A stretch of 64,000 bases of DNA, from NCBI GenBank assembly GCA_002356515.1, contig AP017605.1:5875020-5939019 (forward strand). The letters are read 5' to 3'. Position numbers and translations under genes: made by a program. This document shows, one piece after another, positions 1-9,494 of this stretch. The notes under the pieces were generated by a model. It had not been told where the DNA came from, did not search any database, and saw only the letters and a list, made by a program, of their open reading frames with translations. This DNA comes from Mesorhizobium loti. Its GTDB lineage: Bacteria > Pseudomonadota > Alphaproteobacteria > Rhizobiales > Rhizobiaceae. Within the stretch, counting starts at the first letter, position 1. Each line of letters starts with the position of its first letter.

Positions 1-1228
1 GGAAGACGATGTTGAGCGACAGCACCAGCTTCGACGTGTCGGCGATGGTGGTCAGCACATAGGTCAAAAGCAGCGCCTTGAGCCCGGCAAGCAGGCCCAG
101 GTTGATCGCCCGCACCAGGGTCTGGCCGCGCGCGAAGAGAAGCTCGGCCTGGTATTCGACAAGATTGCGCAGCCCCGGAACGCAGATCGCCAACGCCACC
201 AGCGGCGCTGCCTCAGAGACATTCCTGCCAAGCGCGTTGGGGAAGAAATGCAGCACGGTGCCGAGCGCCAGCAGCGCCAGCGTCGAAACGAGGAAGACGC
301 CGCCCTCGATGCCGCTCTTGACCGCCAGCCGCGACAACAGGTCCGGGGCGCGCATCATGCGCTGCACCAGCATCATAGAGAAGGTGCGGATTGGGATCGC
401 GGTCAGGTCGACCAACCGCATGATGATGGCATAGATGCCGGCCAGATGCGGGCCGCCGATCGCCAGCACCAGCAGCTTGTCGAATTCCGATTGCAGATAG
501 AACAGCACCTCGGCGCCGGCGACGTAGATGGAATCGGCAAGCCGCCGCAGATACAGCTCGATGCGCAGCCGCAGCCTCTGGCGCGGATAGAACCAGCCGA
601 AAGCCAGAAGCAGCGAGGCGGCGTTGGCGCCGATATAGAACCACGACCACACCCATATGCTGTGCTGCGCCGAGACCATGAACAACACCGCGCCAAGCGC
701 CCGCAGCGCTGTCGCCAGGATCGCCAGGATCGCGGCACGGCCGAATTTGCCCAGCCCGTTGTTGACGATCAGCGCCACCTCGACCGGCCGCCATAGTAGC
801 GCTTCGGCGAATACAATCGCCGAAAACACCGACAGCGGCACGGTGCCGGCAAAGAAGATCAGGTAGACGCCGAACGAGGCCGCGGCCAAGAGCGGCAGCG
901 AGACGACGCCGAGCAGCAGGAAGCCTGCGGTGAAGGTGCCGATCAGATTGGGGCGGATGGTGGCGGTGCGATAGAGCGCCGAAATGAAACCGAAGGCCAG
1001 GATCCGCGACAGCATCACGCCGGCCGCCGATGCGGTGGCGAACATGCCGAATTCGGAAATGGACAGTGTGTTGGCGAGCGCGATGAAATAGGCCAGCGAA
1101 AACACCAATCGCCCGCCGGCGCCGCTGATCGCCGAAAAATAGTCGCGCACCAGTCCCCGTCGCTCGGCCACGAAAGTGCCGATCCGGGCGAAACTGCGCC
1201 TTTGCGGTATGCCGCGAGCTTCGGTCAT
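1..1228 (-). CDS. Polysaccharide/lipopolysaccharide flippase-like membrane protein (C-terminus outside window)
   Basis: The reading frame starts at an ATG whose complement is at 1226-1228 and stays open to the window edge, so about 409 residues are visible and the C-terminus is missing. The product is strongly hydrophobic, with many predicted membrane segments separated by short Arg-rich loops, as in Wzx/RfbX and MATE-like exporters that flip lipid-linked sugars across the inner membrane. It begins MTEARGIPQRRS, followed at about residue 35 by the first hydrophobic segment. It is divergent from the Wzz/GumC-type copolymerase gene at 1411, and this pairing of flippase and chain-length regulator supports a role in surface polysaccharide export. 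Family assignment is by hydropathy and context; the exact substrate cannot be told. Confidence 0.7.
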   Translation of the reverse strand, partial: MTEARGIPQRRSFARIGTFVAERRGLVRDYFSAISGAGGRLVFSLAYFIALANTLSISEFGMFATASAAGVMLSRILAFGFISALYRTATIRPNLIGTFTAGFLLLGVVSLPLLAAASFGVYLIFFAGTVPLSVFSAIVFAEALLWRPVEVALIVNNGLGKFGRAAILAILATALRALGAVLFMVSAQHSIWVWSWFYIGANAASLLLAFGWFYPRQRLRLRIELYLRRLADSIYVAGAEVLFYLQSEFDKLLVLAIGGPHLAGIYAIIMRLVDLTAIPIRTFSMMLVQRMMRAPDLLSRLAVKSGIEGGVFLVSTLALLALGTVLHFFPNALGRNVSEAAPLVALAICVPGLRNLVEYQAELLFARGQTLVRAINLGLLAGLKALLLTYVLTTIADTSKLVLSLNIVF

Positions 1229-1410
1229 GTCTGGGAAGCCATAGGCGGGAAAACTTAACGTGCCGTTCTGAGGCCCGAAAGCGCTGAAATTCCGGCACTT
1301 GGGGCTATGAAAAGCTTAGATACCGGCCTGCCGAAATTAACCTTTTGTTTCCTATGCTTGTTTAGCGTGACTTAAGGAATAGCCGACCGCCGCCGCCCAG
1401 CGGCCAAAGA

Positions 1411-3987
1411 GTGAAGCTCCAAGACATGGTCGACAGGGAAAACCGTGAAGACTGGAGGCGCGAGCGTTCCTTGCTGGCGCTCGGCCAGGCCATGCGCGGT
1501 GAGGATGACGCATCCCTGGTCTCGATAGGCGATCGCGCGGATTCGGCATGGCGCGAGGATGCCGCCACGCGCCACCGCCTTGCCCGTTCGCAGCGTGAGG
1601 CGCGGGCGAACCTAAATCCGTCCGCCGCCGCCGGAACAGAGCACATCCGGTCAGAGCCGGAAGCGGCTGCACAGGACGACGCCTGGCGCTTGCAGGAAGA
1701 AGACGACACCCGTGATCCGCCGCCGGCCGTGCCGTACTCAAGGCAGTCCCCGGAAGAACCTTCCGGCAGCGCCCGCTCTGATGACACGTCCGGATCCCGA
1801 CGGGCGGGTGAAGCGGATGCTTCCCTCGGCGATCGCCGAGATGACCAGCAATGGAAGCCGCTGATCGATCCGATGCAGGTGGTGCGCGGCATTGCCAGGT
1901 CGAAGCTGCTGATCATCACCACCACCCTGATAGGTGCCGGACTCGGCATAGCGATCGCGCTGTCGACGCCGAAGAAATATGAAGCCACCGCGGAATTGAT
2001 CGTCGATCCGCGCGACCTCAAGCTCACCGACCGCGACCTCACCCAGAATGTCGTCGCTTCCGACGCCACGCTCGCCATCGTTGAAAACCAGGTCCGGGTG
2101 CTGACCTCGGGCACGGTTTTGAACAAGGTCGTCGACAAGCTTAACCTCACCAACGATCCGGAGTTCAATGGCCAGGGGGCCGGCGGTCTTGGCATCAGGT
2201 CTCTCATTCGCTCTTTACTTCCGCACCAGGACGGCCGGAGCGGCGCCGACGAGGTCCGCCGGCGTGCGCTTGCCGTCGGCAATCTGGCCGAAAGCCTCTC
2301 GGTCGAGCGCGGCGGCAAGACCTTCGTCATCACCGTCAGCGCGATCACGCAGAACGGCGAGAAATCGGCGCTCATCGCCAACACGATGACGGATGTGTTC
2401 CTGCAGACCTTCGGTCAGATCCAGTCCGATACGGCGGGTCGTGCGACCGACGAGCTGACGGCAAGGCTCGATGAACTGCGCAAGGGCGTCGAGGCGGCCG
2501 AACGCAAGGTCGAGGATTTCAGGGCGTCGCATGACCTTGTCGACGCACAGGGTCATCTGATCAGCGACGACGAGATGCTCAAGCTCAACGAGCAGCTCTC
2601 GGTCGCCCGCGCCCGCACGCTCGAGCTCAATGCAAGGGCGGCTTCGGCGCGCTCGGTCGACGTCAACTCGGTTCTCTCCGGCACCTTGCCGGAAGAGATC
2701 AACTCCAACACGATGAGCGATCTGCGTTCGCAATATGCGACGCTCAAGCAGGAGGCCGACCGTGCCGCCATCCGGCTCGGTCCGCGCCATCCCGAACTCC
2801 AGGCGCTCAACGCGCAGATCGCCGGCGCGCGCGATCGCATCGCGGGTGAGTTGCGCCGCATCGCGTCCTCTCTGCAGGTCGATCTGAAACGCGCCGTCCA
2901 GCTCGAACAGGATCTCTCCTCCCGCCTGGCGCAACTCAAGGTGCGCAGCGGCGACGTCAACAACGATTTGGTGTCGATGCGTGAACTCGAGCGCGAGGCA
3001 GCCGCCAAGCGATCCGTCTACGAACAGTACCTTCTGCGCGCCAAGGAGACCGGCGAGCAGAAGGACATCAACACCGCCAATATGAATGTGATCTCCAAGG
3101 CTTTTGCGCCGCTCGAGGCGAAGGGGCCGTCGCGAGCCTTGATGGCACTTGCCGGCCTGTTGCTCGGCTTTGCCTCTGGTGTCGGCCTTGGCGCCATGCG
3201 TGGTGCCTATGAAAGCCTGCGTGAGACCGCGACATCACGTTCGCGCCGCGACCGCAAGGCGCCTCTCGAAGAGCAGGCATTCCGGGCAGCGCCGCCGCCC
3301 GCGCCGCCAATGTCGGCCGCACCGGTACCTCCGGCGCCGCCACCCCCACCGCCTGCACCACCACCGCCGGTGGTACAGGCCGAGGCCGCTCCCGTCGAAC
3401 GGCCCGGGCGCATCGCCGCGCTCATGGCAAAGCTGCGCAATGCTGTGTCCCGCAAGCCAACCACAGAGGCGGACGACGCCAGCGAGTTTGCCGCCTTTGG
3501 CGACACTGCGCGGGCGGCGGGTACTGGCCTGCCTTCCGGCGTCCCGAATCCGGATTTCGGCTTCATGCCGCGGTCGTCGGACTATGCGCGGCCGCCTTTC
3601 CCGCCAGGCTTCGATGCCGCCTATTCCCAGCCGATGGGGCCGCCGTCGCGGTCGCCGATAATGCCGCTGCAGCCGCTCTATTCGGCGCCGCCGCCCTATC
3701 CCCCTGCGCAGCAGGCCGGCTATCCGCAGATGCAGCCATGGCAGGCGCCGCCGGCAGGCAGCCCTCGCGCCCAAGGCATGGCGGCCTATGCCGGGCATAT
3801 GCCGTATCCGCCGCAGCCCGCGCCGCCGCAGGCACCGGCCCATTCAGCCCAGCGGCCGGCGGAGCCATCGCGGGCCGAGGAAAGCGCCGAACAGGCGCCG
3901 ATCGAGGAAATCCGCGCCAGCCTGCGCGAATTTCGCGAGGCGGTCCGCGAACTCACCGAGAGCCGTGCGCGCCGCCGCTACTTCTGA
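1411..3987 (+). CDS. Wzz/GumC-type polysaccharide copolymerase with long proline-rich cytoplasmic tail
   Basis: Inner-membrane chain-length determinant/copolymerase of the Wzz-GumC-ExoP family, 858 residues from a GTG start; an ATG at 1426 is an alternative. Order: a charged cytoplasmic N-terminus (about 1-150), a Wzz domain with TM1 at about 166-184, a long periplasmic coiled-coil region (about 330-540) containing the family's GPRHPELQALNAQIA-type segment, TM2 at about 576-595, then about 260 residues very rich in Pro and Ala with runs of PPAPP. I see no Walker A motif or Tyr-rich tail after TM2, so the BY-kinase module of ExoP/Wzc is absent and appears replaced by the low-complexity tail. 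It probably works with the divergent flippase upstream in exopolysaccharide or capsule export. Confidence 0.82.
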   Translation: MKLQDMVDRENREDWRRERSLLALGQAMRGEDDASLVSIGDRADSAWREDAATRHRLARSQREARANLNPSAAAGTEHIRSEPEAAAQDDAWRLQEEDDTRDPPPAVPYSRQSPEEPSGSARSDDTSGSRRAGEADASLGDRRDDQQWKPLIDPMQVVRGIARSKLLIITTTLIGAGLGIAIALSTPKKYEATAELIVDPRDLKLTDRDLTQNVVASDATLAIVENQVRVLTSGTVLNKVVDKLNLTNDPEFNGQGAGGLGIRSLIRSLLPHQDGRSGADEVRRRALAVGNLAESLSVERGGKTFVITVSAITQNGEKSALIANTMTDVFLQTFGQIQSDTAGRATDELTARLDELRKGVEAAERKVEDFRASHDLVDAQGHLISDDEMLKLNEQLSVARARTLELNARAASARSVDVNSVLSGTLPEEINSNTMSDLRSQYATLKQEADRAAIRLGPRHPELQALNAQIAGARDRIAGELRRIASSLQVDLKRAVQLEQDLSSRLAQLKVRSGDVNNDLVSMRELEREAAAKRSVYEQYLLRAKETGEQKDINTANMNVISKAFAPLEAKGPSRALMALAGLLLGFASGVGLGAMRGAYESLRETATSRSRRDRKAPLEEQAFRAAPPPAPPMSAAPVPPAPPPPPPAPPPPVVQAEAAPVERPGRIAALMAKLRNAVSRKPTTEADDASEFAAFGDTARAAGTGLPSGVPNPDFGFMPRSSDYARPPFPPGFDAAYSQPMGPPSRSPIMPLQPLYSAPPPYPPAQQAGYPQMQPWQAPPAGSPRAQGMAAYAGHMPYPPQPAPPQAPAHSAQRPAEPSRAEESAEQAPIEEIRASLREFREAVRELTESRARRRYF

Positions 3988-4171
3988 GCCACAAGATACA
4001 TCGCCGAGGCCGAACAAAACCATCCCGGTTTTCGCGTAAACGGCATGGGACGGCGCTTTGACGGGATTGCGTGCCGGAATTTTCGTGACAATGCCGCGCT
4101 GCATGTTGCCGCCGCCGTGGCATCTTGTTCCCGAAAAGCGGCGTTGGGCGAAACAGGGTTGAGGATGGTTC

Positions 4172-5071
4172 ATGGCCGAAGTGATTGACGGAAAGAGCGT
4201 TGCCGAGGATGTCGTGCGGACGGTCAAGACGCTGACCGCCGAGCTGGTTGCCAAGGGCAAGGCCAAGCCTGGTCTTGCCGTGGTCATCGTCGGCGAGGAT
4301 CCGGCAAGCCAGGTCTATGTCGCTTCTAAGTCTCGCACCGCCAAGGAATGCGGCTTTCATTCGCTGCAGCACACGCTGCCGGCCGAGACCTCAGAGGAGG
4401 CGCTGCTCAAGATCATCGGCGACCTCAATGCCGATCCGGCGATCAACGGCATTCTGGTGCAGTTGCCGCTGCCCGCCCATATCGATGCCGGCAAGATCAT
4501 CCAGACGATCGCGCCGGAGAAGGATGTCGACGGCTTCCATTTCATCAATGTCGGCAAGCTCGGCACCGGCGAACTCGACACGGCATTCGTTCCCTGCACG
4601 CCTGCCGGCTCGATGCTTTTGATCGAACGCGTGCGCGGCAAGGACCTGTCCGGCCTCAACGCCGTCGTCGTCGGCCGCTCGAACATCGTCGGGAAGCCGA
4701 TGGCCAACCTGCTGCTTGCCGCCAACTGCACCGTCACCATCGCCCACAGCCGCACCAAGGATCTGCCGGCACTTGCCCGCACGGCCGACATTCTTGTCGC
4801 CGCTGTCGGCCGGCCGGAAATGATCAAGGGGGATTGGGTGAAGCCGGGCGCCACCGTCATCGATGTCGGCATCAACCGCATTTCCGCACCCGAGAAGGGC
4901 GAGGGCAAGTCGCGCCTCGTCGGCGATGTCGCCTATGCCGAGGCGGCTAGGCAAGCCGGCGCCATCACGCCGGTGCCCGGCGGTGTCGGGCCGATGACCA
5001 TTGCCATGCTGATGGCCAATACGTTAGCTTCTGCCTACCTTGCGGCCGGACTGAAGCGGCCCTCCTTCTGA
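4172..5071 (+). CDS. folD: Bifunctional methylenetetrahydrofolate dehydrogenase / methenyltetrahydrofolate cyclohydrolase FolD
   Basis: 299 residues, normal length for FolD, which interconverts 5,10-methylene-THF and 10-formyl-THF using NADP in the cytoplasm. The family motifs are intact: [11 protein letters not shown] with the catalytic Lys at residue 53, QLPLPAHI near residue 98, the dinucleotide-binding GRSNIVGKP near 170, and the signature [11 protein letters not shown] near 266. The ATG at 4172 begins [13 protein letters not shown], the usual N-terminus. The GlxA-type regulator follows after a few bases, so the two may be co-transcribed. C1-folate flux is relevant to the tetrahydrofolate-dependent DMSP demethylase far downstream, but that link is inference. 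Confidence 0.97.
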   Translation: MAEVIDGKSVAEDVVRTVKTLTAELVAKGKAKPGLAVVIVGEDPASQVYVASKSRTAKECGFHSLQHTLPAETSEEALLKIIGDLNADPAINGILVQLPLPAHIDAGKIIQTIAPEKDVDGFHFINVGKLGTGELDTAFVPCTPAGSMLLIERVRGKDLSGLNAVVVGRSNIVGKPMANLLLAANCTVTIAHSRTKDLPALARTADILVAAVGRPEMIKGDWVKPGATVIDVGINRISAPEKGEGKSRLVGDVAYAEAARQAGAITPVPGGVGPMTIAMLMANTLASAYLAAGLKRPSF

Positions 5072-5078
5072 GCCCGGG

Positions 5079-6098
5079 TTGACCCTGAAAGCGCCAGTTT
5101 TGCCGAACCCCACCATTTCCCCGGAACGGCCGGTCGTGAGTGATCCCGTTCAAGGTGGCCGGCAGTTCGCCTTCCTGCTGGTCGACAAGTTTTCCATGTT
5201 CTCGCTGGCCGCGGCGATCGATACGTTCCGTTCGGCGAACCGTCTGCTCGGCCGCGATTTCTATGGCTGGACCACGGTTTCGGCCGATGGCGATCCGGTG
5301 ATGGCGTCCAACGGCCTGCCGCTCAAGATCGACTATGCCGTCGCCGACCTGCCGCCGGTCGACATCCTCTTCGTCTCAGTCGGCCTGACGACCGAATTTC
5401 CCGGCAAGAGCAAGGTTCTGGCGGCCCTGCGCAGCTGGGGCCGGCGCGGCAACGCGCTTGGCGCGCTGTCGGTCGGGTCCTACCTGCTGGCCGAGGCCGG
5501 ACAGCTCGACGGGTACCGCTGCACCATCCATTGGGAAAACCGCGCCGGCTTCATGGAGCGCTTCCCCGACATCAATTGCACCGGCAATGTCTTCGAGATC
5601 GACCGCAAGCGCTACACCTGCGCCGGCGGCACCACTTCGATCGACCTGATGCTGGAGATCGTGCGCGGCGATTTCGGCTCGAACCTCGCCAATGGCGTCG
5701 CCAACCAGTTCCAGCACGAGCGCATCCGCTCGGCCGGCGACCGCCAGCGCGTCGGCCCGGAGCGGGATCTCACCGGCAAGTCAGAAAAGCTCAGGCGCAT
5801 AGTCGAACTGATGGCCGACCATCTCGACGAGCCGCTCTCGGCGGTGCAACTCGCCAAGTCGGCCGGTCTTTCGGTGCGCCAGGTGGAGCGCCTGTTCCTG
5901 CGCCACCTCAACGTCACGCCGGGCCGCTATTACATGCGGTTGCGGCTGGAGCGGGCACGCGAATTGCTGCGCCAGACCAACATGCCGATCCTCGACGTGG
6001 CGATTGCGACCGGCTTCACCTCGCATTCCTATTTTGCCCAGAGCTACCGGCTGCAGTTCGGCAGGCCGCCCTCGGAAGAGCGCCGCACCACTTACTGA
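5079..6098 (+). CDS. GlxA-family AraC-type transcriptional regulator with DJ-1/PfpI domain
   Basis: Two domains: a DJ-1/PfpI glutamine-amidotransferase-like domain (about residues 30-200), opening QFAFLLVDKFSMFSLAAA, then a C-terminal AraC HTH (about 235-335) containing LSVRQVERLFLRHL and the second-helix segment DVAIATGFTSHSYFAQ. Regulators of this architecture control catabolism of quaternary amines, arginine and similar nitrogen compounds in proteobacteria; the ligand here is unknown. The start is uncertain: TTG at 5079 gives 339 residues, while an in-frame GTG at 5136 gives 320 residues beginning just before the conserved domain and is equally plausible. It lies immediately downstream of folD. 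Confidence 0.88.
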   Translation: MTLKAPVLPNPTISPERPVVSDPVQGGRQFAFLLVDKFSMFSLAAAIDTFRSANRLLGRDFYGWTTVSADGDPVMASNGLPLKIDYAVADLPPVDILFVSVGLTTEFPGKSKVLAALRSWGRRGNALGALSVGSYLLAEAGQLDGYRCTIHWENRAGFMERFPDINCTGNVFEIDRKRYTCAGGTTSIDLMLEIVRGDFGSNLANGVANQFQHERIRSAGDRQRVGPERDLTGKSEKLRRIVELMADHLDEPLSAVQLAKSAGLSVRQVERLFLRHLNVTPGRYYMRLRLERARELLRQTNMPILDVAIATGFTSHSYFAQSYRLQFGRPPSEERRTTY

Positions 6099-6285
6099 GC
6101 CGCCTGGAAGGCAGCCCGATTTCCCCCACCTTTTCGCCGGGTTGAAAACGGCGATAGACCAAGCAATGCTTCCCGCCGGCAGCGCCGTTGGCGGCATCGA
6201 AGCTTTGATGTCGATGGCGATGCTAGCTCAGCCTGGTGTTGGAGGGCATCAGACGAATGCGGGCAGATACGGGCGTTAGGGGACA

Positions 6286-7686
6286 ATGGCCTTGACGAGC
6301 AAGCACGACCGTCGCGTTCGCGACTGGAAGGAAATCGCAGCGTTCTTCGGACGCGACGAGCGCACGGTGCGGCGTTGGGAGCAACAACGCGGCCTGCCCG
6401 TGCACCGCATTTCCGGCGGCGCCAGGAGCCTGGTGTTTGCCTATACGGATGAGCTCGAAGCGTGGCTGCGTGGCGGTGAGCCGGCCGCATCCGACGATGT
6501 CGAGCCCTTGGCCGAAGAACCGGCCGTGCCGCCTTTGGCTGTGGTTGCGCAAACAACCGCCCCAGCCGCTTCGGCCAGATCTTCGAAATGGCCCGTAATC
6601 TCGCTGCTGGCCTTCGGTGCGGTTGGATTGGTGTCGCTTGCGATTGCCGGCACACTGGCCATGCAGCATGTCGATGCGCCGCCGGCACGGGTCGTCTATC
6701 GCCCAGATTCCCGAGTCCAGGACCTCTACCTCGACGCCGTCTATCATCTCGGCACCCGACAGGCCGACGGCTTCACGCACGCGATCCAACTGCTGACCGA
6801 GGCAACGACGCTCGACCCGAATTATGCCGATGCCTATGTCAAACTGGCCGAGGCCTACAACACGGTCAGCCAGTTCACGCTGATGCCGGCCAATGAGGCC
6901 TATCCGCGCGCCGTCGCCGCCGCGGAACGGGCAATCGCGCTCGAACCCGACAATGCCGGCGCCTATGCCGCCCTTGGCTTCACCACCTTCTACTGGACGA
7001 AGGATTTTCCGCGATCGAGGGAGCTGTTCGAACGTGCCATCCGGCTCGATCCGAATGCCGCGCAGACCCATCATTGGTACGCCTTGACCCTGATGGTGAC
7101 AGGGGAGACCGCCATACCCTTGGCTGAGATAGGCAAGGCGCAGGCGTTGAACCCGGAATCGCGCGCCATCATCGCCAACAAGGCGCTCATCCTGTTTTAT
7201 ACCGGCCGTGTCGACGATGCCGTGATGATCCTGCAGCAACTGGCCAAGGCCGAACCGAATTTGCGGTCCCCGCCCGAATATCTGGCCACCATCTATCTCG
7301 ATCAGGGCCGCTTCACCGATTTCCTGCGGGAATACCGGCGCGCCGCCGAGATCGCCAACAACAGCGCCCGCCTGGCTATTGCCGACGCCGCCGAGAAAGG
7401 TTTGCGCGAAGGTGGCGCAGAGGGCCTGTTGTCGGCCATGTATGCCGAGCAGATTCGTCAGTACGAAAGGAACCTCGAACCCGCCTACAAGGTGGCGTGC
7501 ACGGCGGCGATGCTGGGGCGCGATGACGAAGCGATCCGCTATCTCGAAGAGGCGATGCGGCGCAAGGAGGACGATATGATGGGCATCCGCATCGAGCCTC
7601 CGTTCAAGCGCTTGCGGTCCGATGCGCGATACCGCGCCATCGTCGAACACGAAGGCTTCAGGCCGGCTCCGCCGGTTGGCGCCTGA
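6286..7686 (+). CDS. Membrane-anchored TPR protein with N-terminal MerR/excisionase-like HTH
   Basis: 466 residues. The N-terminus (about 9-62) looks like a winged-helix or excisionase-type DNA-binding domain: DWKEIAAFFGRDERTVRRWE is a helix-turn-helix pattern, followed by LPVHRISGGARSLVFAYTDE. A single hydrophobic segment at about 97-118 predicts a membrane anchor, and the rest (about 150-450) is a series of tetratricopeptide-like helices such as PNYADAYVKLAEAYNTV and PDNAGAYAALGFTTFYW. DNA-binding, membrane and TPR parts in one chain resemble CadC-like or adenylate-cyclase-associated TPR regulators common in rhizobia. The target is unknown. The next gene, a secreted VWA protein, follows after 86 bases on the same strand. 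Confidence 0.72.
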   Translation: MALTSKHDRRVRDWKEIAAFFGRDERTVRRWEQQRGLPVHRISGGARSLVFAYTDELEAWLRGGEPAASDDVEPLAEEPAVPPLAVVAQTTAPAASARSSKWPVISLLAFGAVGLVSLAIAGTLAMQHVDAPPARVVYRPDSRVQDLYLDAVYHLGTRQADGFTHAIQLLTEATTLDPNYADAYVKLAEAYNTVSQFTLMPANEAYPRAVAAAERAIALEPDNAGAYAALGFTTFYWTKDFPRSRELFERAIRLDPNAAQTHHWYALTLMVTGETAIPLAEIGKAQALNPESRAIIANKALILFYTGRVDDAVMILQQLAKAEPNLRSPPEYLATIYLDQGRFTDFLREYRRAAEIANNSARLAIADAAEKGLREGGAEGLLSAMYAEQIRQYERNLEPAYKVACTAAMLGRDDEAIRYLEEAMRRKEDDMMGIRIEPPFKRLRSDARYRAIVEHEGFRPAPPVGA

Positions 7687-7772
7687 GCGAGATGGCCGCG
7701 TCCGGGCTTGTGTCCAGAGGCGCGCTCAAATAGTTTCGGGCCGCAGGCGGGGCGGCTACTCAGGAGATTTCG

Positions 7773-9428
7773 ATGGTGGGACTTGCGCGGAGCGTCGCTG
7801 CGGCGATCCTCCTTTTGTCGATGACGACGTTCGGCTTTGCCGCAAACAAGGTCATCATCATTCTCGATGCTTCCGGCTCGATGTGGGCGCAGATCGACGG
7901 CAAGCCCAAGCTCGAAATCGCCCGGGAATCGCTGAGGACTGTGCTTCAATCGGTTCCCGCCGACGACGAGATAGGCTTCATGGCCTATGGCCATCGCGAA
8001 AAAGGCAGCTGCGACGACATCCAGCTGATCGTGCCGCCTCAGGCGGGCTCGGCAAGCGCCATCACGGATGCCGCCGACAGTCTGAAATTCCTCGGCAAGA
8101 CGCCGCTGACGGCAGCCGTCAAGCAGGCGGCCGAAGCGCTGAAATACACTGAGGACAAGGCGACCGTCGTCCTCATCACCGACGGGCTCGAAACCTGCGG
8201 CGGCGACCCATGCGCGCTGGGCAAGGAACTCGAGGCATCCGGCGTCGACTTCACCGCCGACGTCGTCGGCTTTGGATTGACGGCCGACGAGGGCAAGCAG
8301 ATCGCGTGCCTGGCTGAAAACACCGGCGGCAAGTACATCCAGGCCTCCGACGAGAAGGCGCTGCAGGAAGCGCTGGTCGAAACCGTCGCGGCACCGGCTC
8401 CTGCCCCGGCTCCCGAACCAGCACCGGCTCCAGCGCCGAAAGCGGCCGAGGTCGACTACAACCTCATCCCGCAGGCGTTCTTGAAAGAGGGCGGCGAGGT
8501 GCCGAAGATCGACGTCTACTATGAAGTCTTTCCGGACGATGCCAAAGGTGTCGGTGGAGACCATGTCAACGACGGCTACAACGCTGTCAAATTCCACGTT
8601 CCCGCTGGCAACTACATCGTTGTCGCCTCAAGTGGTGCTGCCAAGGCGCAGCAGAAGGTCACGCTGACGGCAAACAAGGCAACCGAACTCGCACTCAATT
8701 TGAACGCCGCGGAACTCTCGATCCACGCCCGACCGGCGCCTGGAGCCGATGTTGACCGCAACGCACAGATCAGCATCGCCTATCCCGGCGGCACCTCGGA
8801 CAGCAACTACGGCGAGGTCAAGTACGTCGTTCCGGCCGGCGAGACCAAGGTCACCGTGAAGCTGGGAGCCGGCGAGGCGAGCGAGACCATGCAGCTTGCC
8901 GCCGGCCAGGTCGTCGACAAGGACATCATCGTCGGTGTCGGCAAGGCCAAGGCCAACGCCTTCTACACCCAGGGCGGTGAGAAGGCCGAAACCGATGTGG
9001 GTTGGAAGGTGTACAAGGCTGCCAAGAAGCTTGATGGCTCCCGTGATCAGGTGACCTATGCCTATGGCCCCGACAGCCAGTTCGATCTGCCTCCGGGCGA
9101 CTATGTGATGGGCGTCGATGTGCAGGCCGTGTCCACGGAACAGCCCTTCAGCGTCACGGTCGGGCAGATGACCGATGTCAACGTGACGCTGAATGCGGGT
9201 GTCCTGGCCGTCGACGCGCCAGGCGCGGACGGCTTCAAGATCTTTGAAGCCAAGAAGAACATCCAGGGCGAGCGCAAGCAGGTGACCTACGCCTATGGAG
9301 AGAAGATGCAGACCACGCTGGCGGCGGGCGACTACGTGCTCGTGACCAACTTCACCACCGACAAGGCCGACAAGGAAACGCCCTTTACGGTCAAGGCCGG
9401 CGAGCGGAGTGAACTCAAAGTCGAGTAA
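7773..9428 (+). CDS. Secreted von Willebrand factor A domain protein with C-terminal repeat domains
   Basis: 551 residues. The N-terminus has a Sec-type signal peptide ending near FGFAA (about residue 24). A VWA domain follows, with the metal-binding DASGSMW motif at about residues 33-39 and a second MIDAS element in LITDGLETC. An Ala-Pro linker (about 205-225, [15 protein letters not shown]) separates it from beta-rich repeats; two of these share QVTYAYG followed by a GDYV motif about 12 residues later, so they look like tandem copies. It probably acts in the periplasm or at the surface by binding protein partners; function unknown. A strong terminator lies directly after the stop. Confidence 0.8.
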   Translation: MVGLARSVAAAILLLSMTTFGFAANKVIIILDASGSMWAQIDGKPKLEIARESLRTVLQSVPADDEIGFMAYGHREKGSCDDIQLIVPPQAGSASAITDAADSLKFLGKTPLTAAVKQAAEALKYTEDKATVVLITDGLETCGGDPCALGKELEASGVDFTADVVGFGLTADEGKQIACLAENTGGKYIQASDEKALQEALVETVAAPAPAPAPEPAPAPAPKAAEVDYNLIPQAFLKEGGEVPKIDVYYEVFPDDAKGVGGDHVNDGYNAVKFHVPAGNYIVVASSGAAKAQQKVTLTANKATELALNLNAAELSIHARPAPGADVDRNAQISIAYPGGTSDSNYGEVKYVVPAGETKVTVKLGAGEASETMQLAAGQVVDKDIIVGVGKAKANAFYTQGGEKAETDVGWKVYKAAKKLDGSRDQVTYAYGPDSQFDLPPGDYVMGVDVQAVSTEQPFSVTVGQMTDVNVTLNAGVLAVDAPGADGFKIFEAKKNIQGERKQVTYAYGEKMQTTLAAGDYVLVTNFTTDKADKETPFTVKAGERSELKVE

Positions 9429-9447
9429 CATCCAGCTGGGCAAGCAA

Positions 9448-9475
9448 AAAAGGGCGGCTCAGGTGCCGCCCTTTT
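9448..9475. terminator. Bidirectional rho-independent terminator between VWA gene and edd
   Basis: Eleven-base-pair stem, AAAAGGGCGGC pairing with GCCGCCCTTTT, with a six-base loop. It has a T run on the plus strand and an A run upstream, giving a T run on the minus strand as well. It sits between the converging ends of the VWA gene (9428) and edd (9495) and can stop transcription from both sides. Confidence 0.85.
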
Positions 9476-9494
9476 CATTTGAACATCAGAAAGC

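Noticed and set aside
213..1298. 361-codon minus-strand open frame rich in Arg and His
   Set aside because: It is the shadow of the flippase gene, whose true frame (start 1228) gives a clean hydrophobic membrane protein running off the window edge.
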